DNA of 38,381 nt from positions 1 to 38,381 of the forward strand of contig JBBBWG010000271.1 of the NCBI GenBank assembly GCA_037176905.1. Reading direction: 5' to 3'. The position numbers were made by a program, and so were the translations under genes. How positions within the stretch are numbered: the first letter of the stretch is position 1; every line of letters starts with the position of its first letter. This document shows positions 1 through 10,994 of this stretch, piece by piece. The notes under the pieces were generated by a model. The model was not told the DNA's origin, ran no database searches, and saw nothing but the letters and a program-made list of their open reading frames with translations. This DNA is from Azolla pinnata (lineage: Eukaryota; Streptophyta; Polypodiopsida; Salviniales; Salviniaceae).

Positions 1-2240
1 TGGTCCTTTACCGTTACAATATACTACTATAGACTAAGGTTATGAATTGAAGCACATATATATATGAGAGTGCCCATGGATGTAATTAAAAGAGTTTTTT
101 TTTTGCCATAATAGTAACGATATAACTCTTTCATACTGCAAGGAAAAGCAGATGCTCTATCACGACATTCGTATATGGCACCTCGTCCCGGTAAAGCTGC
201 TTTTGACCACCAAAACCAAGTTGTTTTAGACCTTGAACACCTTCAAATACGCACAACAGAAGTATTGGATATACCAACTAATTCAAGCTTTATGGAGTCT
301 ATTCGAAAGGATATCAGGTTAGACTCTTTTGCCCAAGATGTATTAAATCATATTGCTCCTGATCGCGCTTCCTCTTCAAGGTCTAAGAGTTCTCGTAAAG
401 ATTATAGACAATTTAGTTGGCAAAATGGTTTGCTTTTTTGAAATAAACATTTATATGTTCCAGACGGTCCAGCTTGAGTTCAAGTATTACAACATTTTCA
501 TGACATAGCAATGGCTTAACATTTCGGTGTTCACAAGACTTTAGAGCTTGTTACTCGAAACTATTGGTGGGTTTAGCTTCGTAATTTTATTGAAAACTAT
601 GTTCGCAGTTATGATGTTTGTTGTCGATAAAAATTCCACGACATCAACCATATGGTTTGTTACACCCATTGCCTACTCCAACTGGTACATGGAAGTCTAT
701 CTCTTTGGATTTCATTATAGATCTACCACTTTCTAAGGGTTATGACGTCATTCTCATAGTGGTTGACCGTTTCACCAAAATGGCACATTTCCTTCCTTGT
801 GTAAAGACTTTTACTAGTCAAGACACAACAAATATGGTTATGTGAGATTTATTCAAACATCATGACCTTCCAAATGATATTATTAGTGATCGAGGACCTC
901 AATTCATCTCAAAGTTTAGGCAACACTTGTTTGAGATCCTCCAAATCTCTCCTAATTAACTTTCTTCGAGTTATCACCCTCAAACTGATGGTCAAAGTGA
1001 ATGAACAAACCAGATGTTAGAGCAATATCTTCGATGCTTCATCAATTATTAACAAGATGATTGGGTTGAATTTTTGTATATGGCAGAATTTGCATACGAC
1101 AATTCTATTCATTCTTCTACAGGATATAGCCCATTCTTTGCAAACACAGGATATCATCCTCGTTGGATGATGCTTGAAAATCCAGATATCTCCAACAACC
1201 CTACTATTCATGAGCGTTTAATATTACAACTAAAGGACAATCAAGACAAGTTTTCTAACCATTTGCGTCATACTCAAGTCTCATACAAGAAAGCAGCAGA
1301 TTGACATCGTTTGGACTCTAGCTCTAAGGTTGAACTTAAGTTTCAAATTGGAGATCGAGTACGGTTGTTACGACGCAATGTGAAGACAACTAGACCTTGT
1401 GACAAATTAGACTACCAACATCTTGGTCCTTTTATGATATCTCACAAAATCAATGATGTTGCTTTTCGACTATAACTACCTCGACATATGAATCTTCATC
1501 CAATATTCCATGTCTCATTACTAGAACTTTGTGCCTCTAATTCAATTTCAGGACGAGTTGTTCCACCCCCACCTCCGGTCTACCTTACAGAAGGGCCATA
1601 ATATGAAGTTCAAGCTATTTTGGATTCGAAAATCATGCGCAACAAATTATATTATCTTGTGTACTGGCTTGGGTACACGCCTGATGATCGGACATGGGAA
1701 CCTGCTGAAAATATTGCCAATGCTCATCAACTGTTAGAAGAATTCAATCGTATGTATCCTAATAAGCCAGGTCCTTATTCTCGTGTTACGACTCGTGGAA
1801 CTCGTTATCAAAGGAGGGAGATAGTATCATGAGTACTAGCACAAAAAGGTTCATTTGTAAGTTTAAACTTGTGACCTATAATTATATAGGCCAATATCTT
1901 ACCAAATAAATTATATTATATATATCAATAAATATTATATTTTAATATTTGATAATATATTAAAAAATGACTTGTGACATTTGTCGACATCGCAAGTCCT
2001 CAGAGCCACCAAGTGACAATCATGCATGCAAGCCACGTGGCGAGCATGCATGAGGCCTAGACCTGTACAAATACTGAGCTGGTCTCAGTATTGAATCATT
2101 CTGGTTCAACGCCAGTCTTCAGCGCCTTGTACTCCAAGTCTCCTGGTAATACATATTTTGCCTTCTTGTTCTTATTTCATTTTCTTCTTGTCGTGTTCGT
2201 GTCTTCCGAGTCTATCGTTGTCGACGAGCTTCAGCCGTGA
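1..2240 (+). mobile_element. Ty3/gypsy chromovirus fossil, 3' part of pol plus LTR
   Basis: The plus strand carries, in order: the end of an RNase H domain (GKADALSRHS near 150-175), the integrase zinc-binding region (about 410-640), the integrase core (about 660-1300, with LDFIIDLPLS, VVDRFTKMAHFLP and YHPQTDGQSE), and a C-terminal chromodomain (about 1640-1770, YLVYWLGY and TWEPAEN). This order is that of plant Ty3/gypsy chromoviruses, whose chromodomain is thought to guide insertion into heterochromatin. The copy is cut by the left window edge and is broken by many disabling changes. An LTR-like segment follows pol. No 5' LTR is visible. It is an old fossil with no intact product. Confidence 0.93.
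1829..2240 (+). repeat. 3' LTR remnant of the gypsy fossil
   Basis: A purine-rich stretch (about 1810-1822) sits just before this segment, as a polypurine tract should. The segment has an AT-rich part and then a promoter/leader-like part, and it ends in GTGACA, a common gypsy LTR terminus. Its last 150 bp resemble the segment ending near 16691, so both appear to be copies of one LTR family. The exact left edge is uncertain. Confidence 0.7.
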
Positions 2241-2244
2241 CAAA

Positions 2245-3960
2245 GGCATTATCTATCCTCATAACAATTGTCCTTTCGCGAAAAAACCTTCCTGGGTCTA
2301 GGCTTAAAGTTCATTCCACCGTCCAAGTTTCCGAATGAACTCGAGCTACTACAATAAACCCAAGTTTTTTCCAAACAATTGCGTCTTCGATTGTTTTTCA
2401 AAGATTTTGGCAGTACACTGCCAACCCTTAGAGTTCCAAACCCCTCTTGGAACCCCCCTAACAGATACCCCCTATTAGAAGACATCATCACGTATGGAAT
2501 AACTCTGTACATGAATATGTAGAAGCATGTCGCCACATCAGGCAAAACAAGCTACCGCACTATCTTAGTCAACTACTAAGAAAGTTGCAGACAAACCCAA
2601 ATATCATTATCAAACCAGCTGATAAGAATTTGGGGCTATATATCCTCGATCGAGAATGGTACCTCAATGAAGGACATAGACAACTTTTAGACATCGCAGT
2701 TTACAAAAGTGTGGAGTACGTGCCTTTAGACGAACTCTATATGAGCGGCTATGTTCGGTGGCGAACAAATATCGCTCGATTATCGGCTACAACGGAGTCA
2801 AGTACATTCTACTCAAGCCTCCGAATAGATATCGAGTTTGCAACCTCTACTTTTCTTCCGAAGATCCACAAACTTACAATGGTCGAGAGACCTATATGCT
2901 CCTACAATGGATTCATTTTCGAAAGAACGTCCATCTAGCTAGACCATAAACTCTTCCCAGTTTTGACGGCACAACCACAACATTTGCAGGACTCACTAAC
3001 CCTGGTCAGGGATCTAGAGCCTTTGCGATTCCCAAACAACATCATCCTCTTCACCTTCGACGTGGAATCGCTTTACCCCAGCATTCCAACTGAAAAAGGG
3101 CTTCATGCAGTTCAAGAGATAATTAAAGGGAAATTCTAGAACATAGAGTTGAACCTGATCATGACATTGACAAGGCTAGTACTAGAACACACCTACCTGG
3201 AGTTTAACGGTAAGTACTGGCACCAAGTCCAAGGCACGGCTATGAGAAGCAACTTTATAGTAGTCTCTGCATGCTTATTCTTGTGTTCCCTCGAACGACG
3301 ATAGGAAAACCCTCAACAAGAGGTATATCGATGACGCCCTCGGATTGTAGGATGAAGATGAGGACAACCTGAAAATATTCCTCCACAGCTATCCGACGGG
3401 TTGACAAGACCACATACGGATTACTCCATCCATTTCCAGATCCGGCGTCAACTTTCTCAATATTTTAATCTACAAGAGCAACAACTTCTTTCAGACAAAG
3501 AAGCTATTCGTCAGTTGTTACACGAAGGAACTCAATAGATATCAGTATCCATCGTTTATGTCCTGGCATCCCAAGGCACAAAAAAAAGACGTTAATAACG
3601 GGGGAGCTCCGAAGATATATAATCCGAGAAAGTAAATATGAAAACGTCTTAAAACTCAAGAAGTTGTCCTTTCAAAGACTGTTGGCACGAGGGTATCCAT
3701 ATCACTTTATCAAATCGTGCTTTAATAAGATAAACTACTCCCGCCGATCGGATTTTTTGAGTCGCGGTTCGTCAAATCAAAGACAAAGGACATTAGACAG
3801 TGTTCAAGCTCTTCTACTCCAAGTTTACGAAAGGACTCAAAATAAAAAAGAGAATGTTTAACAAGATCTTCAACAAGTTACAAAGTGATCACGAGCTGCA
3901 ACACATTACCAGACCTATGGTCTGCTAGAAAAATCATAGAAGCCTGAGATCCCATCTTGT
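2245..3960 (+). mobile_element. Penelope-like retroelement (PLE) fossil, reverse transcriptase
   Basis: Translated plus-strand pieces match the order of a PLE reverse transcriptase: a leader region (KFPNELELLQ, LRLRLFF; about 2310-2420), IIIKPADKN (2605-2632), FLPKIHK (2855-2875), FDVESLYPSIPTEKG (3055-3100), an F-N-G-K-Y...QGTAM block (about 3200-3245), the RYIDDAL active-site motif (about 3325) and a C-terminal NRYQYPSFMSWHP block (about 3535-3570). The KPADK and SLYPSIP signatures set PLEs apart from LINE and LTR families. I see no GIY-YIG endonuclease on the 3' side up to about 4300, so this copy either belongs to an endonuclease-lacking clade or has lost that domain. It is broken in many places and old. 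Confidence 0.85.
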
Positions 3961-4035
3961 TAAATCTAGAATAAAAAATTGATTTTTTTATTCTAGAAAG
4001 ATCTTTTTATGTCCGAAACAACGCAAAAATCTTAA

Positions 4036-4352
4036 TTCTGGAACAACGCTTCTTTCTGCAAAATGACGGGGTCTGTTTTGGCAAAAGTCGCGTTGTTCCA
4101 TAATCATGATTTGAGCACGATTTAGGCCGAATTACATCAAGGAAACTTGATTTCCACATGATTTACGCCTAAATCCATCATTTCGGTCCAATTCTGGAAC
4201 AGAGCGAGTTTTTGCAAAACGACGGGGTCTGTTTTGGCAAAAGTCACGTCATTCCAAAAACTTGATTTGAGAAAGCTTTAGGGCTCATAACATCTTGAAA
4301 AATTGTTTTAAGCATGTTTTAGACCTAATTGTATAAAGGAAACTTGATTTTC
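4036..4352. repeat. Degenerate tandem duplication, about 156-bp period
   Basis: A block containing GACGGGGTCTGTTTTGGCA followed by AAAGTC begins at 4065 and recurs at 4221, giving a period of 156 bp. Each copy is followed by related text ending in a GGAAACTTGATTT-type motif. No coding signal is seen. It lies between the PLE fossil and the telomere-like motifs. Confidence 0.75.
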
Positions 4353-4609
4353 CTGATCTCAAAATTTGAGCCGAACCACCACAAAGACACTTGTACAAGA
4401 AAATATCCCACATTTTCAGGATATCCCACATTTCTAATACAAGTATTATCTTTTTGGTATCTTTTAATTGTGTTATCTGAGCTTCTAATCCTTATACCAC
4501 TTTTACAACGTCATCTTTTACCCACAAACCCTAAAACTTAATAATGATTTCTCCTCGATTTAGGGTTTTGGGCTTAACGAAACCCTAAGGCCTGATTCCA
4601 ATCCCTACT

Positions 4610-4681
4610 CAGTTTAGGGTTTAGAGTTTTCTGCCTGTAAAAGCGTTTAAGGGAAGGATAGGGTTTAGGGTTTAGGGTTTC
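4610..4681 (+). repeat. Interstitial plant-type telomere motifs (TTTAGGG)
   Basis: TTTAGGG units appear at about 4613-4625 and, more regularly, at 4657-4681 (three to four units). Degenerate AAACCCTAA units lie just upstream (about 4578). This is the Arabidopsis-type telomere sequence at an internal position, about 650 bp past the end of the PLE fossil. Confidence 0.8.
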
Positions 4682-4885
4682 TATGTTTGTAACATGGTTA
4701 GACAACCTCGATCTAAAGTCTGTTGGCTTCCATGTTCTGGGTTTGATCCAGAACCCTGGAACATAACTCAGCAAAGCCAATAACATAAACTAGCACTTTG
4801 ATTTCGTCCCATGAGATCATCAATCTACTCGAGTTTCTAAGAATGTTCCATGCAGTAATCTCTTTGCGACTCATACATAAAACTC

Positions 4886-5288
4886 AGGAAAACTAGCAAA
4901 AATCGCCTGCTAAAATTAACAATTACAAATTAACGCTTGGTTTTATTCTCACTAAAAGCTAACATCCAAAACGATCGACTAACATCAAATTAACTAATTA
5001 GAGGCGCATCATGAATCACAAACTTGCACCTACAAGAGTTAGCGGTCTCAATTAATTCGAAAATTTATCACTGTGGGATTTGGCGTGAATTCGACCATGC
5101 GGAGAGAGAGCCTCTAAGGTCTCACACCGAGCGATGAAAAGGTTTGATTGCTGCGAGCGATATATGGTGTTGTAATCAATCCGATGTTAATCGATTAATC
5201 GGGGGGTCAATTTGTATAATCTTCGGTTTTAGTAGGCATTAAAAACATACTCAACAGATTGGTCGGGCATCTTTTTGGTAATTTTCCC
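4886..5288. mobile_element. Small inverted-repeat DNA element (MITE-like)
   Basis: The left end (GGAAAACTAGCAAAAATCGC, then a TTAACGC motif) is the approximate reverse complement of the right end, which runs from TAGTAGGCATTAAAAACATA (5231-5250) to ATTTTCCC at 5281-5288. The 403-bp interior has no coding capacity. Related ends occur at 6578, 18138 and 34938/35430. A non-autonomous DNA transposon is the best reading. The family (for example Mutator-like) is not certain, and no clear target-site duplication is seen. Confidence 0.6.
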
Positions 5289-5404
5289 ATAGAGAAATCA
5301 CTTGCTATAAAACTAGATCATTTGCTTTTGACTAAAAACCATGTGTTTGTAACACCTTTGGAATGAGGGAAGGTATTCATCACTAAATGTACAGGGAAAA
5401 TATC

Positions 5405-5545
5405 ATACACACACACACACACACACATACATACATACATACATACACACATGGACACATACATATACATGCATGCATGTCTATGCCGGTGAGATCGAAG
5501 GTGCCTCCATGCATGCATGCATGCATACATACATACATACAAGAG
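5405..5545. repeat. Microsatellites (AC)n, (ATAC)n, (ATGC)n
   Basis: A perfect (AC)n run at 5405-5428 passes into ATAC units. ATGC/ATAC units then recur at about 5465-5545. They lie just downstream of the TPP stop codon, on the 3' side of that minus-strand gene. Confidence 0.9.
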
Positions 5546-5667
5546 GAGCACAAGAAAGACAATGCATTTCCGACGTATTACAGAGTGGGCCTACTACGTA
5601 CTTCCGCATCGATGCCATGCATATGTACACACATACACCATGTGATGAGATAAAGCTGGTCATTCAT

Positions 5668-8600
5668 TCATATCTTGGCCACTGAGCCCAGTCGAACCAG
5701 TGCCCGATCCGTCATCGGCACAGTGCTCATCGCAGATCCTCGCCAACGATCTGGCGAGATGCTGGCGAAGCTGCTGCCGACGAGCTTCCTGCTCGAGCGG
5801 CGCCTCTGCCACATCACGAGGCACGCGAGAAGCTCTGCAACCTGGATGAGATCGAGCGATCGGGATTCAGTCTCTGCATGTAGATTATATACGGCCCTCT
5901 GATGTTCAAGAGTTCAGCCGATCGTTTAAGTAGTATTTGAGCGTACATTCGCGCATTCGTATTCGAGTATAAAAGTAGTATTCGAGAATGAAAGGAAAAA
6001 AAGAAGACATTCTTGAATACTACTTTTATACTCGAATACGAATGCACGAATGTATTCTTGACTAAAATCTATGCCCAAACTCTCTATGAGAGCTTGTAAG
6101 CGCATCGCGATCAGTGTTTGTTTTTCCCCACCTCTCTCTGGCGGATTTCTTACCTCGTCAGGGTCTTTGACTGAGCACCGTGCGTTTGTCTGCTTCGGGG
6201 TGCCAGACACCAACACACTGAGGCCATGCTTCCTTTGGTTCACCACCTGATCACAGATCTCGCATTTCAGATGCACAGGTAATATGATAGATTCGGAAAA
6301 GGCAAAGCTCCTGTACAAAACCTAAGATAGATCTTCCCACCTCCTATCACATGACTGATTGCCAGATTCCCTTTTACAGGGAGTTCCCCCCCCCCCCCCC
6401 TCCCCCCCACATAATAATTCTATATAATAATACTCTGTAAGAGGGAATAATATCTTTGTCATACTTTGCTCCATTGCTACTTATAAGGTTTTATTTCTTT
6501 TCACACACACATATATCATCATATGCACTTAGATGGTGCTTTCTTTCCAGTGCATATAGAAAGTATGTATGTATTATGGGAAAACTACCAAGAAAACCCC
6601 TAGCATAATTAAAAATTACGTTTTAACGCCTACTAAACTTAAAAATGGCAAAATAATGCCTGATCTCTAAAACTAGCACCGAATGATTAGATTCTAGAAT
6701 TGCTAACTACTATTAATCGAACGAATATAATAAGGGGAAGCAATTATTAAACAACAGTAAGAAGTAGGAAGCAATCAGTAAATAGTAGCAGGACGATTTA
6801 AGAATCGATGAACTTGAGACGAGATAGATTGGATGTGATTAGCGAGAGAAAGAATCATTAATGATACAAAGAAAGGATGTACCTTGAATGCATCCTCATC
6901 AGTCCTGTCGTCCCCTACGTATATCGGGAAGACATCATTCTGATCTTCAAACCCTGCAAGCCAAAGCCAGATCTTGGTTCTAAACACACTCTTCACATGA
7001 ATTTGATCAAACTATCTCCTAATGTAATTTTACCCATGGCTTTGAGCAGGTATTCCAATGCCTTGCCCTTGTTCCACGTGATGAGCGGGCGGATTTCGAG
7101 AATCTGCAGCCGTAATGTAGTTAGTTAGCAACCTAAATGATGAATGAATGAATGAATGAACGAACGAATGAATGAATGAATGAATGAATGAATGAATGAA
7201 TGAATGAATGATGAAGGAGCTTGACCTTGCGCCCCTCGGTGAGATGAAGGGTAGGATACAATTGCATTACGTCGTGCACCAGCTCAGCTAGAGCCACCCA
7301 ATTCTGCAAAGAAAGAACGAAAGAAAGAAAGATATATTAATGTAATGCCTTCTTTCGGCGATCTAATCATCACCCATGACACGCGAATCGTATAAATAAT
7401 AGTGCAGTGTCGCATGTGTAATGCGTCTCCGATCATCATCGAATGACATGGTATTTGCGACGAGAGACGATGCGAAACACGACGCTAATGAAGAATCAAA
7501 CGCATCTCTCGTTTACATGCTCTTTCACGCATCGGAAGTGGACGGTGACGCTGAACTTGTTGTGCTCCACCTTCGCACCTTGGATGAGCCTTGTCTTGTC
7601 TTCCAGGGTCTTGAACACCTGCTAGCATTCGCGATTTGTTTTTTTTTTTGGTTTTTTTCGAGTCTTGCCGAGTCGGTGGGCGAATGACGTTAAAACGAAG
7701 CATTAAGCTTTTACCTCATTGATGGGATGCATGAACTCGTTCCCGGGCTGGAAGAAGACCTGCCCTGGGTCCTACAATTATTACAGCAACAATCTCCAGA
7801 CATAAGGAATCAACAAAGAGAGAGAGAAAGAAAGAAAGAAAGATATATTAACGCCTACTTAGGCCAATATAACCCATGAGACAGAAGCCAAACAATAATG
7901 TTTGTGCATCCACTAATTTATGAGAGTACGATGATCATTACAAATACAATCATCGAATGTTTATATGAGGTAAAAAAAAAGACCTTTCTTGCATATACAT
8001 ATGTATACACACACACACACACACACATACTTTGTTGATTGCATGGCAATGCGGCTCTTTCGGGCCCATGATATCCATGCCATGGCTTCCCGCGTAGTAG
8101 AGCTCTTGCAGCTTCACAAACTCTTGAATCTATATATATATATATATACCCCACAATCACAAGTTGGGCATGATAATTCAGTAGAAAATGAATCAAATTC
8201 ACCACAATATGTGTGTATATCATAGACCTACCTTCTCTCTACTTCTTCCCGATATGATAGCCGTCGGAAAGACCTCGGCGACTTCCTTCACGATCGCGCG
8301 CATCTGCCCCCCCCCCCAAAAAAAAGAAGAAGAAGAAGAAGAAGAATAAGAAGAAGAGAATGCATCAAGACCAATAGATTGCAAGATTTGCATTCGTCGG
8401 AAAAAACACATCACAATGCGAAGAGTATGCAGATGATTAAACGAATGGGAGTGGCGGACGTTTTTTCGCCGTATGCTTTGGGAGTTGCTCTTCGCATTGT
8501 TGAAATGATAGAATACTTTTTATGCTCGAATACGAATGCACGAATGTACACTTGACTGGAATCGATCATGGTTAAGATCGATCGATACGTAGACGGATTG

Positions 8601-9485
8601 GATCGGATATTGGATTCGAACCTTGGCGCTCATGAACGCGATTTCGGGGTTGTTGATGATGGGCGAGAGCGTGCCGTCGTAGTCGAGGAAGACGACGACG
8701 CGCTTGTTGGACGCGGCCGCCGCCACGATGCGATCGAAGCTCCGCAAAGCACTCGGGAGCTTAACGGGGAAAAGAAAAAAAAAAAGATAAAAAATTTACA
8801 CGCCGCGTAATGTATACCTAATCTCATGAATCATGGCAATATACACAACCCTACTAATTGTAGCTAGGAAAAAAGCTTAACTACTTTAGCTCAGCTAAAG
8901 CCAAACTTGAGCTTAGCTTAGCTTTACCATAGTCTTGTGAGGTGAGGCAATGTTGAGCAAGCCGGTCGAGTCCTTCGAATCAAGCGCCGCCAAAGCACTA
9001 GAACTAGTAATACTACTATTACTACTACTACTACTACTACTATTACTATTAGTGGCGGTGCCGACAATACAAGCGCTAGCTTTGGAGTTAGCATCGGATG
9101 ATTGCCGGCAAGTGGGCGACGATGCCCTCATTGCCTCTAGCCAACCCCGCACCACCGCATTGCTCGAGCTCCTCGTCTTTGGCCCCAGTGTAAGGCTTGT
9201 GCTCGGGGAATGGCTATTAGTAGTAGTAGTAGTAGTTGTTGTTGTTGTTGTTGTTGTTGTAGTACTAATGCTACTATTAGTAGTTGTATTGCTAATAGTA
9301 GTGCTAGTATTAGCCATGTTCATGTGATGATGATGATGATGATGATGATGCGCCCCCGCCACAACTAGTAATGGCGATGCGCCTAAGCTCAACGCGGCAC
9401 CTAAGCACACGTGATCCGGCCCATTGAACTTGTTGTTGGGATTCGACGTGTGGTGAGTTGCTGAATTCACTATGGTTGTAGACAT
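5668..9485 (-). CDS. TPP: Trehalose-6-phosphate phosphatase, 11 exons
   Basis: Dephosphorylates trehalose-6-phosphate to trehalose (EC 3.1.3.12); HAD superfamily. Exons (minus): 9485-8928, 8759-8622, 8303-8232, 8129-8031, 7771-7715, 7618-7517, 7303-7226, 7103-7034, 6953-6883, 6246-6154, 5841-5668. All introns are GT-AG and the product is 503 residues. HAD motif I is [10 protein letters not shown] (catalytic Asp212 and Asp214), followed by PTAIISGRS (about 245-253), [24 protein letters not shown], and the acidic motif [11 protein letters not shown] (404-414). There is no synthase domain, as expected for plant class TPPs. The first ATG at 9485 gives a 186-residue N-terminal exon with long His, Thr, Asn and Ser runs plus the family's [12 protein letters not shown] segment. 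The last exon runs about 40 residues past the usual end of the family (after LVMWQ). Exon limits are inferred from splice consensus and homology. Confidence 0.95.
5945..6053. repeat. 46-bp near-perfect inverted repeat (hairpin) in TPP intron 10
   Basis: The left arm 5945-5990 and right arm 6008-6053 are reverse complements over 46 bp with two mismatches, separated by a 17-nt purine loop (5991-6007). The TPP pre-mRNA would fold into a hairpin of about 109 nt. The right arm and its flank (to about 6062) recur as a half copy at 8511-8557. It may be a MITE-derived hairpin or a young small-RNA precursor; expression cannot be judged here. Confidence 0.9.
6578..6667 (+). mobile_element. Single end of the inverted-repeat DNA element, in TPP intron 9
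   Basis: GGGAAAACTACCAAGAAAAC at 6578 leads into an AATTAAAAATTACGTTTTAACGC-type stretch that matches the ends at 4886 and, in reverse, 18138 and 35430. I do not find its partner end within the intron, so the copy looks truncated. Confidence 0.55.
7138..7213. repeat. (TGAA)n microsatellite in TPP intron 7
   Basis: About 18 tetranucleotide units with two variant CGAA units. The repeat makes up more than half of this 122-bp intron (7104-7225). Confidence 0.95.
8511..8557 (+). repeat. Half copy of the hairpin element, in TPP intron 2
   Basis: Matches the right arm and outer flank of the intron-10 hairpin (about 6014-6062), with a small deletion and a few differences. It contains CTCGAATACGAATGCACGAA, identical in both places. 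The opposite arm is absent here. Confidence 0.85.
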
Positions 9486-9893
9486 GGTGGTGGTGATCGA
9501 ATCCCCGACAGAAAAAGGCCTGGGAATGTGCTAAGCTTCGCTTTTTTAACTTTGGGGCGCCGATGACGATGATCGAAACTCGAGTGCAAGCGCTTGTGAT
9601 TAGTTAAGTGGTTAAGCTAGCCAGCTAGCTCCGCGGTTTCAAGGAATGGGTGGTGTGATTAACTTTGCATGACCCCTAACTTAATTTAGCTTGCTTACTA
9701 ATAATGTCTTTGTTTACTGATTGAATGAGCTATAAAAGGAGCTGATTTCGGAGCTATTAGAGAAATGCGAGGGAGGGATCGGTTTCGACACGACGCTCGA
9801 ATCGTTGTGTGTAGATATAGGGATGTATGGATTGGCTAGGGTTTGAGAAGAGTGAAGGTGGAGAGGTGACAAGAGATTGGGGCAAATGGTGTC

Positions 9894-9904
9894 TAATTTA
9901 TAGG
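9894..9904 (-). promoter_or_regulatory. Candidate TATA box for TPP
   Basis: On the minus strand this reads CTATAAATTAG, close to the plant TATA consensus, about 410 bp upstream of the TPP start. A CT/GA-rich tract (9910-9945) lies just upstream of it in the gene's sense. If used, it implies a 5' leader of roughly 380 nt. A plus-strand TATAAAAGG at 9731 faces the other way and has no recognised gene behind it. Confidence 0.35.
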
Positions 9905-10265
9905 GAAAATTTCTCCTCTCTTTCTCTCTCTTTCCGAAAGAGAGAGTAAAACACTGAATGGATGGAGAGAAAGAAAGAATGAAAGAAAGATATATTAACG
10001 TCTTCTAAGACCAAAACTGGAACTTGTTTTGGCTTTGTCTCGAATATACCCCTCTACTAAGTCTAGTCGTAATAATAGTAAACTGAGAAAAAAAAAAGGG
10101 GGGGGGGGGGGCTATCTCCGAGAGTGTGGTGCACTGTGAGAGGCCCATACTCCCCCCCCTCCTCTGACCAGCAAGGCAAAAAAAAAAAGCTATAAACAAA
10201 TCGCGGATCGATTTCTGATACCCCAACGATGTAACCAACCGGAAAAATAATGAGTCAATGTTAGT

Positions 10266-10310
10266 TGGTTTGGTTTGGTTTGGTTTGGTTTGGTTTGGTT
10301 TGGTTTGGTT
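10266..10310. repeat. (GGTTT)n pentanucleotide tract
   Basis: About nine perfect GGTTT units. No gene signal is seen in the surrounding 10000-10900, which otherwise holds homopolymers (poly-G near 10100) and CTGT/CT-rich runs. Confidence 0.95.
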
Positions 10311-10396
10311 GCTTGCTTGCTCGGCTGGCTTGTTCAGATCTCTCCTGAGCTTTTTAGAACCAGCCAACTAGATAAGCATGATTGACATACAAGAGT

Positions 10397-10441
10397 AAAC
10401 CCTAAACCCTAAACCCTAAACCCTAAACCCTAAACCCTAAA
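10397..10441 (-). repeat. (AAACCCT)6 interstitial telomere-type tract
   Basis: Six perfect plant telomere units (TTTAGGG on the minus strand), about 910 bp upstream of the TPP start codon. Short forms of this motif act as telo-boxes in some plant promoters; a role here is only a possibility. Confidence 0.95.
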
Positions 10442-10904
10442 GACTCGTCTGTCTGTCTGTCTGTTTGTTTGTTTGTCTGTCTCTCTGCATACGGTTTCAT
10501 GTGAGGATCGTGTCGTGGTTCTAGGGCTCTTCTTCACTATTATTCCATTTTTTTTTTGCTCTCTCTCTCTCTATCTCTCTCTCTTTTTGAAAGGAGAGTA
10601 GCAAAAAAAAAGCCATATACAAATGATTTAGGGCTTTTGGTGAGGAGGGGTACAAAGACTGGAGAGGTGTGTAAGTTTTGTCCCTAATACAGGATGCTCT
10701 CTGTATCTCGAGAGCACCTCCCCCCTCCCTACATGCGCTTTCTCTTTGCTTGTGCTCTTTCCTCAGAGATTGGAGAGAAACAGACACGTATCGGTCGAGG
10801 CTTGTTTTGTCTGTATCTGTCTGTAATGCAAACGCCTCGAATACCTACACGTGCTCACAATGTCGTTGCACACATACATACATGAATCCATGCTTTCATA
10901 TAAA

Positions 10905-10928
10905 CAGAAAGCGAAACAAATATATGTA

Positions 10929-10994
<66 letters not shown>

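Noticed and set aside
8611-8621. tRNA T-arm-like GGTTCGAATCC on the minus strand
   Set aside because: It sits at the exon 2 donor of TPP, and the surrounding sequence shows no acceptor stem, anticodon arm or D-arm.
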